A stretch of 29,399 nucleotides of DNA. It comes from Gamarada debralockiae (lineage: Eukaryota > Ascomycota > Leotiomycetes > Helotiales > Hyphodiscaceae). Of the stretch, positions 11,213 to 21,654 are shown piece by piece (within the stretch, counting starts at the first letter, position 1; each line of letters starts with the position of its first letter). The stretch lies in assembly GCA_002803225.1 (NCBI GenBank), contig NXFV01000336.1, positions 1 through 29,399 of the forward strand, given 5' to 3'. The notes below the pieces were generated by a model. That model was not told where the DNA came from and ran no database searches. It was given only the letters and a program-made list of their open reading frames with translations. The position numbers were made by a program, and so were the translations under genes.

Positions 11213-11698
11213 ATGAGATTTCACGATTTGTAAGTCATCACAAATACTTCACAAAAGATATGCCAACTAATGCCCCCGCGCAGGCCCTTCTTCGCAGCCA
11301 TTGTCCTCCAGTATTTCGCGATTGTGGCAGCCGACTGTCGGCAGCTACACTGTGCTACAACAGTTTGCGCGACAGACAGCACGCACGCTGGGGTTGTTGC
11401 TAGTGCTGGTTTACAGGCCGTTATGGGCCCAGATTGCGGGGGCTGGGACAGCAATAATCCCACCGCTAATGGGCAAGGCAGTTGTGGCGCGGGCCTGACT
11501 GAATTCTCTGGAAACTTCATCGTTTGGCGCGCTTGGATAAAGTACTCATATTCGGGTACTTTCGCGGCATCGGGAAACTTCCTGGGCGCTACCTGCCAGT
11601 CTCCCCGGAGCGTGCATTGCCAAGGGACTAGTGGCATGTGTCCGTCTCTTGGTGATGGACAATGCAGTCTTCGATGCGCTGATTGGTTTGTGCAATAG
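11213..11698 (+). CDS. Small secreted cysteine-rich protein (effector-like)
   Basis: A tiny first exon (11213-11229: ATG plus 14 bases) joins 11284-11698 across a 54-bp GTAAGT...CAG intron with a CTAAT branch site, giving 143 residues. The splice creates a clean signal peptide (MRFHDLPFFAAIVLQYFAIV then AADC). The unspliced frame would instead start with a basic MPPRR and lack this. The mature part is short, has ten cysteines, is rich in Gly/Ser/Ala and has no recognisable domain. Even cysteine number and small size fit the general class of fungal small secreted proteins, often disulphide-bonded apoplastic effectors, adhesins or antimicrobial proteins; the role here is unknown. It stands alone in gene-poor sequence. 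Confidence 0.78.
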
Positions 11699-12359
11699 CT
11701 ACAGCACATAACCCTAGGCTGAGATCACAATCTCTATTCAAGGCTCGAGCAAGGTAATACGTAACCTCTGACAAGTCTATCAGCAGCGTTGCTAATAAGG
11801 AAGCAGCTGAGGTCTCGTGAATAAATAAAGAAACTATGGGGCATATTTTTGTTGAACTGGCAGGAAGCAAGCGATTGAATTGAAGTGAGGTACGGGCAAG
11901 TCTACGACAATTCATTAAATAGACCTCATTCCACACACGACTGAATTTGTTGTTCCAACAATCTGGAATGGGAACGGGATTGAGTAGAAGTTTGGTTATA
12001 GACACCTAGGAATGTAGATAATGTTGAGATATATGACGGTGTTCTAATCCCGTCCAGTGAGTCAAGCCGCTCTAAACTTTGTCAGGAATTGCTTACGTAA
12101 TCACCGCGCTACTGAAATATTGATTATAAAGAGACTAGGAGAGCTAAGCTACGGTCCACGGTTCGAATCAAATTTTACGAATAATATACTATTTGTATAC
12201 AGTCCGAACTTAGGACTATAAGATTCGATTCGTACTGTTTCGAATCGTAGTTGATTCGATTGGAGCTCTATCGCCCATGAGAGTAAGAAAGGAGATTCAA
12301 GTCGAAAGATAACTTACAGCACTAGATCGCTTATAGCACTGGATCACTTAAGACTGGCG
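11699..12359. other. AT-rich intergenic stretch with short self-similar repeats
   Basis: No gene is supported. The stretch at 12150-12265 holds several copies of TTCGAATC/GATTCGAT-type words in both orientations and a small palindrome, AGTCC..GGACT, near 12202-12220. A 15-bp unit is imperfectly repeated at about 12317-12350 (AGCACTAGATCGCTT, then AGCACTGGATCACTT). This could be a decayed repeat element. Confidence 0.4.
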
Positions 12360-12788
12360 ATGGCAATGAGTATGGATAAGATCGAAAAACAACTGCGATC
12401 ATTGAGAGAGCCGAAGGGATATCTGCAGAGTATTCAAAACCTGTCAGGTCACTGTTCTCCTGTTCATCTTTGCAGTTGATTAACATCCCATCGTCTCCAG
12501 ATTCCCACAGGAAAAGACTATGGCGAAATCACACAGAGTCCTCCAAGCAGTCGAACAAATAGCACTGCCCAGTTTGAAGTAGCTCGTATCATGAGTCGGA
12601 CAGAAGGGAAGCTGGATAGCCTTACCTCCGTCACAAGGAAGGCTCAAGATGCGCTTCCCGAACTGGCCGCCCGCTTGGTCCATCAAGACACCACCGCCAG
12701 ATCATGGGCTGAGCAGAATGCTGAACGGCTGGTGCATGCCGTGGAAGGGACTCTGCAGCATAGACTTGAGGAACATAGGATGGAGTAG
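12360..12788 (+). CDS. Small coiled-coil-like hypothetical protein
   Basis: Two exons, 12360-12447 and 12511-12788, joined across a 63-bp GTCACT...CACAG intron, give 121 residues. The product is strongly helical and charged: MDKIEKQLRSLREPKGYLQ at the start, a Ser/Thr-rich middle (SPPSSRTNST) and a long C-terminal helix with RKAQDALPELAARLV and HAVEGTLQHRLEEH. No domain is recognised. The frame joins two otherwise unexplained open stretches with consistent character, which supports the intron. The upstream frame stays open for about 18 codons before the ATG, so an earlier exon is possible, and the gene could be the remnant of a longer protein. Confidence 0.45.
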
Positions 12789-15239
12789 AATGAGGTTCAC
12801 CCTGAAGGAGTGAGCAAAACGGGATAAAGGAACGTTACTCACCAGGGATTACCACCATATTCTGAGAAGCTGGATATCTGTGCAAATTCAACAGCTCTTG
12901 CCATACAAAAACCCGGCCGAAGTCCATGGGAATTACAAACTCGGGTTTCGGGATTATCCGAGGAATATGACAGCACGTCTTAGAATCAGAGAGATCTTTC
13001 CCCGCATGAAAAAATATCTTCATGCAGATGCCAATAGCTCAGATTTTGATGCGAATAGTGTCCACCGCATACTGGAGTGCAAGCAAAATGAACAGAGCGA
13101 AGCTACCGACTCCCTTCCACAACGGTTGGCCACATCCTGCTCATTTTCCAGTCGCGATCACAATAACAGAGATCGTGTTGTTATCCCAAGATGCGGTGCA
13201 AGGTCATGGAGCGGTCATTAGATAGCACAATATATCGCGGCTCTCGTCGAGAACATCTGATGTAGCGTATGAGAGAGGAAATTCAACAGGCCACCGAGTC
13301 TGTTATTTCGAATGGGGCATCAGCCGACTACCACCGCAGATGATACTGGACTTGGGCTTGAATAAAGTGCATCTTCGAGAACTTCGCCTTGGGGATTTTG
13401 CAACGACTTCGAGACGTTTTTCCTAGCTCGCCGTGCGGTGATCAGAAAACACCCTATGCTCGAGCGGCGCATTTCGCTTGGGAGTTGAATTCAAAGCCAT
13501 TTCGCCGGAGAGAATAAAACATCGGGAGCTATTTTCCTTGTATTGTATCATGATACCGTGGGCTCTGGTCTAGGGTTCTTTGGCATGATCGTTAAAGAAA
13601 TGTAAGATGCAGAGAGCGAGGTAAATCCAACAATAGCTCTAAAGCTGTTGCAATAGATGCAATAGACTACCTCGTCAATAGAATTGATTTCCCATTGCCC
13701 TGGTTCTTGCCTTTCTGTCATACAGCGACCACTTGGTTGCAACAACCAAAAGAACAGGTGACCGGCCGTCAGCTGAAAGTATTTCGCAGCGTTATATATG
13801 AACGAGTGCAGCGCAATTTGGCTGGAAAACTCGATACTAAGAGGCTTCTCCAACTCTACAGTACGGGTGGCCAGCGATTTAACATCATAAAGATACAGAT
13901 TTCAACACAATTGTGTCTATCCCTCCGTAAGTCCAACTCCTATTCGAGCGCGGGTCGCAACGTCCATTCTTTGGCAGCACTTCTGCCTCGTCTCTGTTGC
14001 CCCCGAAAATGTATTATTTCCGAATTCAAACCATTTCGCATATGTATCTTTGGTTCGGACTGTGCATCGGCTTCAGATCGGAGGGACGTGGATCGGGTGA
14101 TATTGGTTTGAGGTGGGATGGGTACGATCTCCGTAGGAGGTGGTTTGGTGCTGTATCCGTGGCCCATGCCTTGGAACGGAGTCCATCTCTTGTTTCCAAA
14201 GCTCCAACACTCTACTGCTCAAGTCGTAGTCTTGCGGAAGCTGCTTGATCGCGGATTTGGCGTGCGCGTGGAGAGCCTTAGGCAATGTTTCCTATCATCA
14301 TTGGCCCATTGCCCATTGAGCTAGTACTAGATACATCGCTGAGGTGCTGCTTGGCTACTGGCGGGATTTAAGGTCGTGGAGTGATAATGTCCGGGTTGCA
14401 TGATTGCTGTGATGTGAGGTGTTGCCGTGAAAATTTCCGCGCGTGACCAGCAGCTCAACCTCTGGTGCACCACCAGCCCTTCCGCGATCGCAATATCAAT
14501 GCCAGATCTCCCAAAGCCATGCGCCTACATTGCGGAGTGTTTTCTCCGAAGTGCTCTGTTCCACGTTCGCTAGTTGCGAGCCAATGAAGTGGACGTCAGG
14601 ATGTCGGAATTTTCGATGCCGTCCCCCAAAATCTGCTGGTGAACAGCTGAGTGGATGAACCCCATACAGAGATCGTCGGCGATAGCGAATTGAAGGCCTC
14701 AGAATTAAGACCCTCGTTCGGCAATTAGTAATGCCTAATTACACATGCCGGCATATGAGTCAGTTTGGAATCAGCATTCTTCTTGAAACTTCCAGATCCT
14801 CACGGCCCTGTTGATCAATTCTGGCAACTCTCCGAGAATTCCGGCCTCAAAAACTGAAGCCTTTCAGGACTTTCCACGATTCCAACAAACATGGTTGGAA
14901 TCTGATCACAACACCATTCGTGGGCCGTCTGTTCCGACCTATGGGAGGCAAGAGTTGTAAAGATGCGTTGGATCGTGGATATCATTGCCTGCGAGGCTTC
15001 ATCACATGCACCAACATTCTGTTCTTGCTTCCTCACTCGTCACCTACATTGTCTGATTACGACATGGACAAATGAGAACGTCTGGCTCTTGCAGACTTTG
15101 TCCAAATCGTCCATTCCAGTAAGCCAGAGAATTAGGATTGCATATCAGCTCATGGGAAAGTATTCCGAGTAATAATGTCATTTTTCGTCAGGCCGATTGC
15201 GCCATGATCATGATCTGATATCATAGGTGAGGCTGTCTA
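12789..15239. other. Long gene-poor stretch
   Basis: About 2.4 kb without a gene I can defend. Several frames of 60-138 codons overlap one another on both strands (12835-13225, 13548-14324, 14443-15172), mostly without ATG starts or domain-like sequence. One minus-strand segment (about 13940-14285) is listed separately as a possible relic. Confidence 0.4.
13940..14285 (-). pseudogene. Possible frameshifted coding relic
   Basis: On the minus strand, a helical-looking frame (LSSRVLELWKQEMDSVPRHG at about 14223-14165) is followed by a Pro/Ser-rich frame from about 14167 to 13940 in a different phase. The two overlap where one stops making sense. Neither has a good start, and a stop lies just upstream of the first. 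The pair could be a broken gene or two unrelated chance frames; no family is recognised. Confidence 0.2.
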
Positions 15240-15347
15240 GATACAAGATATAAGCTCCCTTCCGCCCTCCTACCTCCTACTGAAACACAAGTCATTCCAC
15301 CTCCATCCTCATTCGCCGTTACATCAGAATACCATCCACAAATCAAA
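15240..15347 (+). promoter_or_regulatory. Core promoter/leader of opsin-related gene
   Basis: A TATA-like GATATAAG occurs at about 15247-15255. It is followed by a pyrimidine-rich tract (CTCCCTTCCGCCCTCCTACC) and a C/A-rich leader ending in a favourable CAAAATGG start context. CT-rich leaders of this kind are common in well-expressed ascomycete genes; strong or inducible expression is inferred. Confidence 0.5.
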
Positions 15348-16316
15348 ATGGGTCTCCTCGAACGTAGCAATGATGCCCTCAAGGTCAACCCACCCACTGG
15401 GGATGACTATCATCTCTCCTTGGCTGGGTCTGATTGGCTCTGGACTGTGACTGCCATCTACTGTTTTTCGCTCCTCATCGTCGTTGGCCTCACGTTCTTT
15501 GCTCCTAAGGGCGAGAAGATCTTCCACTATCTCTTCACCATCTCGCTGTTCGTCGGCTCAGTGACTTATTTCGCTATGGCTTCCGATCTTGGATCGACCC
15601 CTGTCTCCACTGTTGATAATTCTGCTGGAACTAGACAAATCTTTTACGCCAGATATATCAATTGGTATGTCCCAGTGCCAAAAAAAAAAGGAGAATGACA
15701 TTAACAGATATAGGTTTTGTGGCTGGCCAGAAGTCATCATTGCCGTCGGATTGATATCTGGCGTCTCGTGGTCCACCATCGTTTTCAACATTGGGCTTTC
15801 ATGGATCTGGGTTGCTTCGTGGCTCTCGGGTGCGTTGGTCAGTACTACTTACAAGTGGGGGTTCTTTGTTTTTGGCACAGCCGCATACTTCCTGCTCGCT
15901 GCCAGTGTTCTTATATTTGGAACTGTCACCGCCAGGCGCGTGAGCATTAGCAGGCACTACCTTACCCTTGGTGGCTGGCTCGTCTTCCTTTGGATGCTGT
16001 ACCCGATCGCATGGGGTGTTGATGACGGTGGAAACGTGATAAAAGTGACTAGTGGGTTTATATTTTTCGGCATTCTTGACGTCTTAATGGTGCCCGGTCT
16101 CGCTTTCGGATTCTTAGCCCTATCGACCAAATGGGATTTCCGGTAAGTTTCTTTAGGGCAACTTCTTGATTTTGCATGTGCTAATGAAAACTCAGCGAAC
16201 TCAACATTTACTTCACCCAGTATGGCCGTGTCGCCCAAGCGGGAGCGTTCCCAGAACGCGAGAAGGCCGCTCCAGCTGAGGCCGCTCCAGTTGTGGAGCC
16301 TCAGCAAACCGTTTAA
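15348..16316 (+). CDS. Opsin-related 7-TM protein without retinal lysine (Hsp30/YRO2/ORP type)
   Basis: Exons 15348-15664, 15714-16142 and 16196-16316 (introns 49 and 53 bp) give 288 residues with seven hydrophobic segments, the length of fungal microbial-type rhodopsins. RYINWFCGWPE (102-112) is helix C, and GILDVLMVP (225-233) is helix G. Compared with bacteriorhodopsin, the Schiff-base lysine (K216) is Val232, the proton acceptor D85 is Asn105 and the donor D96 is Ala116, while D212 is kept as Asp228. It should therefore not bind retinal covalently or pump protons. This is the pattern of opsin-related proteins such as Hsp30/YRO2, stress-induced plasma-membrane proteins. The C-terminal tail is hydrophilic and Ala/Pro/Glu-rich. 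Both introns have consensus GTATGT/GTAAGT donors. The gene appears intact. Confidence 0.92.
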
Positions 16317-17019
16317 AATGCCTATGTACGCGGAGCAGTAGGGATGGGAGGGCGTATGTGAAGGACGCGATGAGTGAAATACCCTTTTCCTTTGTGGTAC
16401 TACTAATCGAGTAATGTTTAATGTATGACGGATGTTATGAAGTGGAGGAATAATAGACAAATAAACTCATCGCTCGCTCAAATTGTCTGATCATTGGCGA
16501 CTCCAAGTGACCCGAGAAAACGACTGAAGTTTGCAAGTGCACTCACAATCTCCAATTTATGAAAACACCTAAGAGTCAAAGCCCCAGTTTCAAAGTTCAA
16601 TGCAACCCAGTGGATCATGTGACTGCTACGAAACATCTCATTCAGCAGCAGCGGTCGTGGAGATGGCTTTAACGTGTAGGAAAAGTGGACGCACATTGAG
16701 AGAATGCCACCAAGATGTGTCAGAATTCGTGACGGATCAGAAACTTTGGAAAGACCGTATCTCACCACAACTTCTTTTTGAAGAAAAATTAAGTTAACTA
16801 TGCGATTCTGCACTATCGGCAGTACAAATCACATAAACATCTTAATTGTTTATTTCGAAAGTTGAGAGTTTTGTTTTCGTTTGAAGAATTTCCGGCCGTC
16901 ACGAGTAGTGTCACCCACTGGTGTGTGTTCAATTGACTGACGTCACCCAAATGCGAGCAAAAGCGACCCCTCCCCCTTCCCACCAAACCTCCGATCAAAG
17001 TCCCCGAGTCCCGTTTCAC
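16317..17019. other. Intergenic region between opsin-related and tautomerase genes
   Basis: The two genes converge here, so this 700-bp gap mainly holds 3' regions. Frames of 65-111 codons occur on both strands but overlap and have no recognisable content. No gene is supported. Confidence 0.45.
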
Positions 17020-17475
17020 CTACAGCTTACTCCTAACATTCTCCTCCACGGTATACTCGCTCGCCCTATTCTCCCTCTTCCACCTCATCTCAGCCACCGT
17101 CCCCGGTCCAGGCGGTACAATACTGTTAACCTTCCAAAGCATTCTCTCCGTCTCCACAATATGATATTCCCACGTCAAATCGCCTCTCTCCTTCAAATGC
17201 GGTGCCAGAGCCTCATCAATCTTGCTCATCCACACCCGCTTCACCTCGTCGTTCTTGAAACTCCGCGCAATCTGCTCAATCGTGAAGCGCACGAATTTTG
17301 TTGCTGGGACGCCCCCGACGTAGATGGAGGAGGGGGAGAGGGGAATGAAGATTACGTTCGTGTAGAAAGGGGGGAGTCCGACGTCTGTGTAGAGCTTTGT
17401 GATGGTGGTTGCGAGGGAGGCTTTTTGGGAGTCGGTGAAGACGGAGGTCGAGTGGTAGATGCGCCAGAGTGGCAT
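17020..17475 (-). CDS. Tautomerase-superfamily protein (putative oxalocrotonate tautomerase / cis-CaaD-like)
   Basis: An intronless frame of 151 residues starts MPLWRIYHSTSVFTDSQKAS. Pro2 becomes the N-terminal catalytic proline after Met removal, the hallmark of the tautomerase superfamily. The segment LPPFYTNVIFIPLSPSSIYV and the later FVRFTIEQIAR match the fungal proteins usually annotated as putative oxalocrotonate tautomerase (Tautomerase_3 type). The length fits this class, which is about twice that of bacterial 4-OT monomers. Members act on keto-enol tautomers or related small acids, and most fungal ones have no known substrate. It stands alone with no catabolic operon-like neighbours. 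The start is fixed by the Met-Pro. Confidence 0.87.
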   Translation of the reverse strand: MPLWRIYHSTSVFTDSQKASLATTITKLYTDVGLPPFYTNVIFIPLSPSSIYVGGVPATKFVRFTIEQIARSFKNDEVKRVWMSKIDEALAPHLKERGDLTWEYHIVETERMLWKVNSIVPPGPGTVAEMRWKRENRASEYTVEENVRSKL

Positions 17476-19090
17476 AGTGACTTATGATTTCTTTATTCAG
17501 CTTTCTACAGTATTAGACATTCGAGACCTGAAGTTGATACTCGCTTTCAAAGTTCGGAAGCCAGTGCTTACGTTTCAGAATTGGGTGTCACAAGCGTATC
17601 AAGCAATTGTCGTATATTTCCTTGAAGACTTGGGAGAGGGGAGTCCCAAGCAGCTTATATCCAGGCCGCTCATAAATTACACTGATTACTTCTCGTTTGG
17701 TCGTATTCCTACCCACTTAAAACATATTCAAGGGTATTGGCTATCTGATACCCGTAAAGCCAATGCGCAAGAGCATCCATAGAACTAGATATCTATAGTT
17801 GTACTTGAGTTAAATGTCAGACGATGGATGATGCATTGTTGATTAGTGATTACTCCGGCAGCGATGCCGAGGAGTTGTGAAACGATTAGTGATGGTCGGT
17901 GCCACGTGCGCGGCACGTGGTGCGGGGTAGCGAAGTGGGGCCAGCTCCCGAAAGCTGGGATGGTACTTGAACGCTTCACAGCATTCATGATTACTATAAC
18001 TCCTCGAGAATCCTCTTATTGAGAATTTCTATTGAGGTATTGAAGGTCTTTGAAGGTCAGTATGACTATACTGGCATTCAAGTACGCTATGACACTGACC
18101 AGTGGCCCTGTTTATCGCCCGCTGTTTGATATATCAATCTATTCGGCAAGGAGATTTTATATTTGTACTCTTTTCTGTCAAGTCTCCCCTTCTGTTTTGA
18201 TTTGATTACTATCTGTCACAGTATGGTTTGAAATCGTTACTTACAGAACTACTTGAGCTATTTTGTGAAGCCGGAGCACCCTCGTAGTCAGTTCCTTGTT
18301 CCTGGTCTCCAAAGCTGATATATCGTACGTGAGCAACAATTGTCCCAAGTCACTGACCGTACGGGTATGTTTTTAGGAGCTAAATATTGTACTGTAAGTA
18401 CTTCACTAGCTCTTGCATTAGTTTTGCCGCCAAGGTCAACCAGGACCGCTAAAGTACAAGTGCTTTGGTAAGCTGACAACGGAGTGCACCCAAAGACAAT
18501 CGGGTCAGCTGAATTTACACCCATATATAACTTTTCAACACAGTATAATTCACAATATCTGAATAGACAGAATTAAGCTTTGCGATTCACTCTATATTTC
18601 TATCAACTTTTTATTTGTTTCACGCTTGTAGCTGTCGTAGAAAATACGGCGCATATTCTTCGAGTGCCTCGACAGACTTGTCACCCCCCTGGTAGTGCAG
18701 TACCTACTTTGCCTCTATATTCTGCTGCACAATATGCTGCAAATTTAACCAGAACCTTGCTGAAGTCAGCTCCAATTGGGAGGTTCTGTTCCTACAGTTT
18801 ACGATGGAACGAATCAACACCATTTTCGTGAAATTTCCCCACATTTGGCAGCAGGACTCCACTATGGCGCGCCTCAGCTCCACCAAACTCCGCGCTTCTA
18901 AGGTTCCACCTCACTTTAAAATGCCTCATTTGCTCTTTCTGTGAGAAAAGAAACTTTACTCACTTTCTTCTTAGTTTGCATTCACGAAAAAGCAAACCGA
19001 AAATTCCTACCACAACCTTACTCTACTCCAAAAAAAGCCCTCAGCCTGTCGCTCTCTTACTTTGAGCCGGATACTTTCAAGTTGCTAAAC
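17476..19090. other. Gene-poor divergent stretch between tautomerase and SDR
   Basis: It contains the promoters of both flanking genes. A plus-strand frame at about 18577-18831 encodes a signal-peptide-like hydrophobic start and an NLT site, but it has no ATG and is bounded upstream by a stop, so it is not called. A perfect E-box palindrome at 17902-17920 is listed separately. Confidence 0.4.
17902..17920. promoter_or_regulatory. Palindrome with two CACGTG E-boxes
   Basis: CCACGTGC, a 3-bp spacer GCG, then GCACGTGG form a perfect inverted repeat with 8-bp arms, each containing the palindromic E-box CACGTG. It lies about 430 bp upstream of the tautomerase start. bHLH proteins bind CACGTG; a role in regulating the tautomerase gene is inferred from position only. 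Confidence 0.45.
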
Positions 19091-20092
19091 ATGACGCGGT
19101 TAGTCTGGCTTGTGACAGGCTGCTCCTCTGGGTTTGGAACAGCATTTGTCCATTGCCTACTCGCGCGAGGTGACAAAGTCATTGCGACTGGTCGGAAGGC
19201 AGAGACCCGCCTGGCCCATCTGAAGGAAACAGGAGCTGCAATACTTGACCTGGATGTCACAGCACCACAAGTCGAATTGGATGTAAAGATACAAGAGGCT
19301 ATCAAAATCTATGGACAAATCGATGGACTTCTCAATAATGCAGGATATATTGAAATGGGCTTCATCGAAGAGTTGACGTAAGTGATGACAATTGTCATTG
19401 TCATTTGCAAATTACCTTGACTTATCATTCGTCCACAGCCAACAGCAATGGCAAGATGAGTTAAACACTAATCTATATGGGAGCATGAATGTGACGAAGT
19501 CTTTACTTCCTCATTTTCGTTCAAGAAAGAGTGGGAAGATTGCATTCACAAGCTCCATATTTTCCTGGACGTCCATCGCAGGTGGAGGACCATACACTGT
19601 GAGCAAACACGGATTAGCAGGCCAGTATCACTTCCCACCTTTATTGTATTCATAGTCTCATCGAATGTAGGTTTTGCCCAAACGCTCAACGATGAAGTTG
19701 CGCAGTTCGGCATTACAACAACTCTATTCGATATTGGACACTTTCGAACGCCTGTAGTAGGAAACAATGCCAAAATGACTGCGCCTAAGATTGAAGACTA
19801 CAAGGAGGGGTGGGCATTCTTTGAGAGTATTGCGTCAACCATGCATGGAAATCAACCCGGAGACCCTACAAAAGGAGTTGAGCGGATGATTGACGTGTTG
19901 AAATCAGAGGGTATGGCGAAGGGAAAGGAGATTCCGATTAGAATCCCAATTGGACCCGATGCGTTGCAGATTGTAAGAGAAAAGGCAATGGCAACTTTGA
20001 AGGCGTGTGATGAGTGGGAAGCATTGAGTAACAGCACGGATTTCGACGGACCGAAGCAAGGCTTCTGGGCGCATCAACAGGAACAGGCTTGA
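19091..20092 (+). CDS. Short-chain dehydrogenase/reductase (classical SDR)
   Basis: Exons 19091-19377, 19439-19620 and 19671-20092 give 296 residues. The Rossmann entry TGCSSGFG is at about residues 10-17, LLNNAG follows, and the catalytic Ser (TSSI) and YTVSK (YxxxK) lie in exon 2. This is the complete active-site set of classical NAD(P)-dependent SDRs. The sequence resembles the group annotated as fungal oxidoreductases with DTNLFGSLNV-type motifs. Substrate unknown. The first intron (61 bp) is ordinary GTAAGT...CACAG. The second (19621-19670) must start with GC (AG|GCCAGT) to keep the frame into GFAQTLNDEV, so it is either a GC-AG intron or a damaged donor. The ATG at 19091 is preferred to the upstream in-frame one at 18941 because it sits four residues before the conserved beta strand. 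Confidence 0.85.
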
Positions 20093-20128
20093 TACCGAAA
20101 TATGCCGGAAATCGAGGTCCAAAGCTTC

Positions 20129-21078
20129 TCAAATAGCGCTTATCCCCGCTATTTTCCTTGCATTATTCCTAAAACACATTATCCGACAAGGGGTAAACTC
20201 TTCCAAGCTAGTTTTGTAAGGTGCTATTGCCCCCTTGTTCATTAAACTCCAAATGAAACATCCCCCAACAACGAAATGTTTGACAGATTCCTCGATGCTG
20301 TTGATGCTAATTGCCTCATCGATATCGAGTTCCTCAATTTCAGCACGAGTCTCTCTTCGCACCAAAAAGGGAATTCTACAGCCAGGAAACAAACAAACTC
20401 TTGTCTCCTTTTCTGGCGCCTGGATTTGTGCCACAAGCCCGTCGGACATTCTCGTCTTCTGTCCTCCGTCGCACCCAATATTGCAAGTCTAGTCCGGATT
20501 CAAGCTTCAGCTGGTGACCATGCCACTGAATAGTCTCTCCGTGACGGAAAAATCTTCTACCATTTCGAGAGTCCTAAAGAGCATCAAAGTCTCCGGCACC
20601 TTCTTCTGGACAGCGTTAATGGTGTCAATCCGTTGGCCAGATAATGTGAGGGTGAGGCCATGTATGTTGAATGATACAACGGGCGAATAGTTGCAAGTTC
20701 CGGCATCGTATATGCTGTAGCCTAGACGAGAGTGGCGCTTAATTCCATCTTCTCGCCAATCCACCACCCAAGACGGCAGTACCGGATCGGCTGCTGGGTT
20801 GGAGTTGCCGAGACCGGCAAGGCATAGAATCTCTAGCGATCTTGTACCACCAATAATGAACCATGGAAGGTACGTGTACAGTTCTGTTGGAACGTGGCAT
20901 CTGAGTCATAACCCCTTGGCCCTGTTGCCTAGGATATGAGTCACTACGCTGTATATATAGCCCTTGGATCACTACTCTAAATGTCAAGCTGCTTTCACAT
21001 TCTACGATTATGACCTCGCAACAAGTTCCGTGGCCCTTAAACCATAATCAGGGTGCAACATGAACGAATCAAGATGTG
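20129..21078 (-). pseudogene. HET-domain gene relic, C-terminal half
   Basis: This is the 3' part of a broken heterokaryon-incompatibility-type gene whose 5' part lies at 25399-26172. On the minus strand from 21078 a frame begins with FMLHPDYGLRATELVARS, then stops. At about 20780-20640 come LPSWVVDWREDG and SFNIHGLTLTLSGQRIDTI, typical of the region after the HET domain. At about 20400-20210 comes CLFPGCRIPFLVRRE followed by KHFVVGGCFIWSLMNKGAI, the usual C-terminal module. These pieces lie in different frames separated by stops and indels, so no full product can be made. It ends about 40 bp from the convergent SDR gene. Confidence 0.8.
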
Positions 21079-21126
21079 TAACGTCTATCCCTGCGTCCCG
21101 AGACGCACCCTGTCACGAGACGAATC
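21079..21126. repeat. Left terminal inverted repeat, 48 bp
   Basis: It starts TAACGTCTATCCCTGCGTCC and pairs with the reverse complement of 25351-25398, with four differences. It contains an inner palindrome (GCGTC CCGA GACGC) and an outer one (CGTCT...AGACG), so the tip can fold on itself. Confidence 0.88.
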
Positions 21127-21330
21127 CAAAGTTTTGGAATCACAAATTTTTTCTTAGTAAGTCTACGAAGTTATTATTAATATATCACTTTCTTTAACTA
21201 TTTCTCCCTAACGAGGCCACTTTACAATAAGGAAAAGACTATTGTTGATAATACTATTGATCGTTTCAATCACGCCACTGATCGTCGCTTTGGCTGTTCC
21301 CCCCTGTTTAATCACAACTATTAAAGTCTG

Positions 21331-21393
21331 TTCAAAATTCGGAGTACTTAGGGAAAGGTCCTATAACGAAAGAATATAGCTCCGAATTTTGAA
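21331..21393. repeat. Perfect 14-bp inverted repeat inside the element
   Basis: TTCAAAATTCGGAG (21331-21344) and its exact complement (21380-21393) are separated by 35 bp. With two mismatches the arms extend to about 20 bp. It may be a relic of a small fold-back insertion in the left sub-terminal region, which would also explain why that region does not align with its right-hand counterpart. Confidence 0.75.
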
Positions 21394-21654
21394 GACACTC
21401 AAAGAGGAAAATAATAAAGTCCGGGAGTTACTCCGGTGTGAGGAGAGGGGCATAAACGCCACATATTTTAGCTTCAGGATTTAGTCCTTATTAGCGTCCA
21501 TTGACATACATCAGCCCCCATCAAAATTATACTGTATAATTAAAGCCTCAGGCGCCAGGAGTCAGCTGTGGCTGAGGTTGGGAAGAATTCTTTCCTAAGG
21601 CTGTCAGGCACAATTGGTCCGACATCACATTCTCTGCGCCATGGAAGGACCTCG

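Noticed and set aside
11628..12005. 125-codon minus-strand frame
   Set aside because: It overlaps the end of the Cys-rich gene on the other strand and has no family character.
12160..12175. GGTTCGAATC resembling a tRNA T-loop
   Set aside because: The flanking bases do not form the T stem and no acceptor or anticodon arms are found at the right spacing.
13695..14111. 138-codon plus-strand frame
   Set aside because: It starts with TTG, shows no domain-like sequence and overlaps equally long frames on the other strand.
18577..18831. Signal-peptide-like frame on the plus strand
   Set aside because: No ATG, a stop directly upstream, and no acceptor site giving a plausible first exon.
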